DNA from: Neodontobutis hainanensis | Taxonomy: Eukaryota > Chordata > Actinopteri > Gobiiformes > Odontobutidae | Assembly (NCBI GenBank): GCA_024349245.1 | Contig: JALDNG010002868.1 | Coordinates: forward strand, 1-64,000 | DNA: 64,000 nucleotides | Direction of reading: 5' to 3' | In this document: positions 60,767-64,000 of the stretch, one piece after another | Position numbering within the stretch: the stretch's first letter is position 1 | Layout: each line of letters begins with the position of its first letter | Position numbers and translations under genes: made by a program | The notes under the pieces: model-generated | The model's database searches: none | What the model was told of the DNA's origin: nothing | The model's input: the letters and a program-made list of their open reading frames with translations, nothing else

Positions 60767-62280
60767 TCAAAGTCTGATGACACAAATAATCTTCCATATG
60801 TGTGCGTCTGCTTTGCTTCTCCTTGCAAGGATTAAAACCTGGCCATTGCTTATTAAATTATAATCTGTCTCCGTGTCTCTCTGGATAAATATAAGGACAT
60901 AGAAAATTCTTATAACACATCTCCTTTGTCTTTTTAACATTAAAAACAGGAAGTGGTCACACCAGTTCTTTAAATGGTGGATCTCATGCATGTACCACAG
61001 AGGACCAGTCCTCTTTATACAGTAGGCTTAAGATCACTGTATCGTCAGAGAACTTAATGATGGGATTGTTGCACAGACGGCTCCTGCATTCATTTGTGTA
61101 GAGTGAAAAAAGGAAAGGAGAACTCACACATTCCTGTGGGACACCTGTGTTAGAGTATTTGACCGTAGAGAGAACACCATTTACTTTTACTTGCTGTTGT
61201 TAAGAAAAAATAAAACCATTGAATAATAAAATGATTAACATGCAAATCAGTCAATTTCTGGACCAGTAGCTGTGGTTGTACTGCCGAATAAAAGTCAACA
61301 CATAAGTGTTTTATACGTGTTTGTAAACGAGCAAGTTGCAGGGGATCTTTAGCATGTTCACAATGATCTTTTCAAAACATTTCATTACAACAGATGTCAA
61401 AGCTACTGGCCTTAAGTTGTGAACAGCAGGACAAAATACTTAGGGTACAGGGATGATTACAGATTTCTTCCACAGAGCGGGACAGTGAAGCGCGATAATG
61501 ATTGTTGATAAAATTGAGCACCAAGCAGCAGTCAGTTTGGAAGCAGAAGTCCTCAGTAAGATGGCAGGATCTAGGAGCCATCTGGTCTGGCAGATTTTAT
61601 TTACAGACATAAACTATGTAAAACTATGTATGTAACCTACAGTATGTAGGGTTAATAGTTGGACAACAAAAAGCAACTCCACTGGGAGGGTCCAAGTTCT
61701 CAAAGTCATTGAGCTCATAGCTCTCAGTGTCATTAGAAGTAGAGAGCTGGATCCTGCTGGGATTCTTATTAGCAATGCACTGGATCTATTGACAATTATA
61801 ACACAGAATATATTGCTTTCATTAGCAACGTTTACCAGGTTTATTACTAGTTTAGAGTCTACTTCAACTTTCTGGGTTAAAGCTGGGTTATTATTATTAT
61901 TATTATAAAATCAACCTAAACTATCTAACTCTGTGGAGTCAGGTGTTTTACTGTAAACCAGAGGAAAGTCCCAGACAGTCGGTGGGTCATGTTTGCTGAA
62001 ATGAGCTCCTCCTTATCCTAACCAGACTGCTTACACTGCTGATGTTTCAGAATGAGTTTTGACCAACCAGAGAAGAGCTTTGACCCTTTAGATCGGACCC
62101 TGACATTAGTCAATGGAAAGGATGACTTGGATCACTTTTGTAAATAGCATTGTTTTGGCGGCGTGGACATGAACAGAAATGTTATAAAGATGTTTATCAG
62201 CTTGTCAGCTCCTGAGGACGGTGACGGCTTCTTAAAAGCACAACTCTCCTGTGGTCACACAGTTTCTCCTGAACCTCTGA
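60767..62280. other. LTR tail, LINE fragment and unique block, copy 4
   Basis: Same order as in copies 2 and 3: LTR tail (60801-60914), minus-strand RT fragment (about 60965-61600), then the block with the ATT repeat (about 61890). Confidence 0.65.
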
Positions 62281-62286
62281 CAGAAA

Positions 62287-62670
62287 CATGGCGCCACCAA
62301 CTGGAGGAGGTATGAGCTTATGTCTATAAACAGAATTAGTTTTGCATTCAGACCCTGACTCATTGTGTCGCTTCACAAAAAGGACCTAATATGACACGTA
62401 CTGGTAACACATGTGTAACTTTAAAAGTACTCACATTTTTAGACATATCTGTGAAGACGGTGCAGCCAACACTGAAAAAAGGCTTCTTTTGTTTTTAAGG
62501 GCAAATACAGATTCAGATGCACTGCTCTGCTCAAGTTGAGTTCTGCTTTGTTTGTCCTAAGCTCACTCCGGAGTGGCCCCCAGACAGACCTCCATACCAG
62601 TGTGGCACAGGAACTAGACACCCCTTCTGCTCTGTAACTGTTATAAATGCAAGAATTAACAAGTAAATAG
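62287..62670 (+). pseudogene. plus-strand Cys-rich exon fragment, copy 4
   Basis: ATG context at about 62288 and the FCFVC-bearing segment at about 62545, as in copy 3. A t replaces c in gtttttaagg at about 62495, creating a stop in one frame. Confidence 0.35.
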
Positions 62671-63091
62671 CACCAATACCACCAGTTATTTTTGTTCTCA
62701 TCTTTTATGCTCTACCAATGCTATACTTTACTTAAAATGGCACTTTGTTCTTTACTTTCTTCCCCTCCTCTTTTACCAAACCCCTCACCATTATGGCTAC
62801 AGCTTGTCTCCACTAATGCACTCAGTAATATTATCAGAATGCATGTATTATCTCAGAGAAGCATATAAATGATGAAAGTTTATTCTGTAAAATGTAACTC
62901 AGTGTATTCATATTTCATGTTTCATTTCTGAGCAATCATATGAATGAACTAAATAACAATTACAATGTCTCTGGCAATAAAGGAAGGACATAGCCACAAT
63001 ATCGCTCAGACCGCTGTGTAGACCTGTCACAATCGCCAAGCAAGTTCCTAGTTTGTGAATCTCGTTCACTGACAAAGGCAATAAACGTTTT

Positions 63092-63815
63092 TCTGATTCT
63101 GATTCTGATCAGGTTTTATTATTGTGTCATGCTTGAAACACAAGCCCGGCCCAAATGTGCTTACAAGACACTCCCAATTAAACCAAAGACCAGATACCAA
63201 CACTAAATGGAGTGAGTAAAGCAAACCAAAAAAAGTGTATCACAAAAGTAAAAAGCCAACCTGGTCACAACATAAATTCAAATAAAAATTATTCTAAGAC
63301 AAGGTAATCAAACATAAAATAGACTATACAAATGTCAAATTAAACTATGCTGAAACAAAATAAACTAAAAGACTATACATAAGTTGATTAAAGCTACGCT
63401 AAAACAAAATAAACTATGCACAGTACAAATGTGAATAAATAGTGTATAGTGCAGGTTGTGTAACAGGTATTGCACGTTACAAATATTGCACGGTGAGATT
63501 CCACATGATTGTGGAAATACTGCTTGGTGAAAAGAGTTTCTGTGTTAGCAGTGTTCATTGTAGAGTCTGACAGCAGCAGGAAGGAAAGCCCTGCAGAATC
63601 TCTCCTTCACACACCGAGGGTGGAGCAGTCTGTCACTGAAGCTGCTCTCCAGAGCTGACAGGGCGTCCTGCAGGCGGTGGGACTTATGGTCCAGCATAGA
63701 TCACCCACTTACCGCACTGAGTCCAGAGGACAGCCCAGGACAGAGCTGGACTTCCTGATGACCTTGTCCAGCTTCTTCTCTCTCCTCTCTGTGATGCTGA
63801 GAGGGAGAGAGAAGA
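63092..63815 (-). mobile_element. LINE 3' end with ORF C-terminus, copy 4
   Basis: Same element as in the other copies. The minus-strand frame with EKKLDKVIRKSSSVLG is at about 63709-63795. The array continues to the window end. Confidence 0.7.
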
Positions 63816-64000
63816 CAGTAAAACTATTAAACACATGCACATATTTGTTAAACAGATGTACATTAAAACTGAATAATGTGGTGTCTACCTTTGTGTGCTC
63901 AGGAATCCTCTCCAAGAAGCCTGAAAAGAAAAAAACATGCTTTAGTCTCAGGAGAATAGATCTGGAGATTTGAACAAAACAATCCAATATACATATCTTT

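Larger units (their letters stand above)
16675..64000. repeat. direct tandem array, ~13-kb unit, four copies
   Basis: Near-identical landmarks recur in the same order and orientation. The unit start tatacattaaactgattg lies at about 16675, 24430, 37760 and 50697. The HECT stop is at 25247, 38581 and 51511. The Ser/Pro exon starts at 21593, 34921 and 48234. Spacing is about 7.75 kb (copy 1, which lacks the HECT block), 13.33 kb (copy 2) and 12.94 kb (copy 3); copy 4 continues past 64000 and contains a 3.5-kb insertion. Identity between copies looks very high, with differences mostly in homopolymers and a few blocks. Confidence 0.97.

Noticed and set aside
16675..64000. CRISPR array or other prokaryotic repeat system
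   Set aside because: The repeats are kilobases long, contain introns and fish retroposons, and lack spacers.

Overview
The window looks like a teleost fish nuclear genome: AT-rich, intron-containing genes with GT-AG junctions, tRNA-derived SINEs, CR1/L2/Rex-type LINEs, Ty3/Gypsy-like and class I (gamma/epsilon-type) endogenous retroviral remnants, and members of lineage-expanded fish gene families. Nothing prokaryotic is present. The species cannot be named from the sequence alone. Protein family names rest on remembered motifs, because no database search could be run.

Left part (1-16,650) is a graveyard of mobile and mobile-derived sequence. It holds a minus-strand LINE reverse transcriptase scrap (about 401-570); a Ty3/Gypsy-like LTR (836-1409) with a primer-binding-like site and a gag N-terminus; and, joined to that gag, two adjacent decayed copies of an intron-containing tyrosine-recombinase-like gene (1930-4153 and 4387-4980). 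A SINE (5218-5435), a 5'-truncated L2/CR1-like LINE (5595-7735), a fold-back element with about 100-bp inverted ends (7797-8914), an unassigned LTR-like segment (9187-10093) and a 5'-truncated endogenous retrovirus ending in a 3' LTR at 16,650 follow.

Right part (16,675-64,000) is a direct tandem array with a unit of about 13 kb. Copies begin at about 16,675, 24,430, 37,760 and 50,697; the fourth runs off the window. Each full unit contains, from left to right: a SINE; a 16-exon minus-strand gene for a HECT-type E3 ubiquitin ligase-like protein (G2E3-like teleost family); an LTR tail; a minus-strand Rex1/CR1-like RT fragment; a plus-strand Cys-rich exon; a second minus-strand LINE 3' end; a minus-strand Ser/Pro-rich exon with an upstream GC-rich promoter-like first exon; and a second plus-strand Cys-rich (RBR/IBR-like) exon. 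Copy 1 lacks the whole HECT block, copy 3 has lost the promoter and first exon of the Ser/Pro gene, and copy 4 carries a 3,492-bp DNA transposon with TGTGACGG termini and CCGG target duplication in the 5' half of its HECT gene.

No HECT copy is fully open. All share one TAA in the same exon, while the other lesions differ between copies and fall mostly in homopolymers. These could be real decay or residual long-read assembly errors; this is the main uncertainty for every coding call in the array. If functional, the unit would pair a HECT ligase with Cys-rich RBR-like exons, both ubiquitin-related, but co-function is only an inference from linkage.
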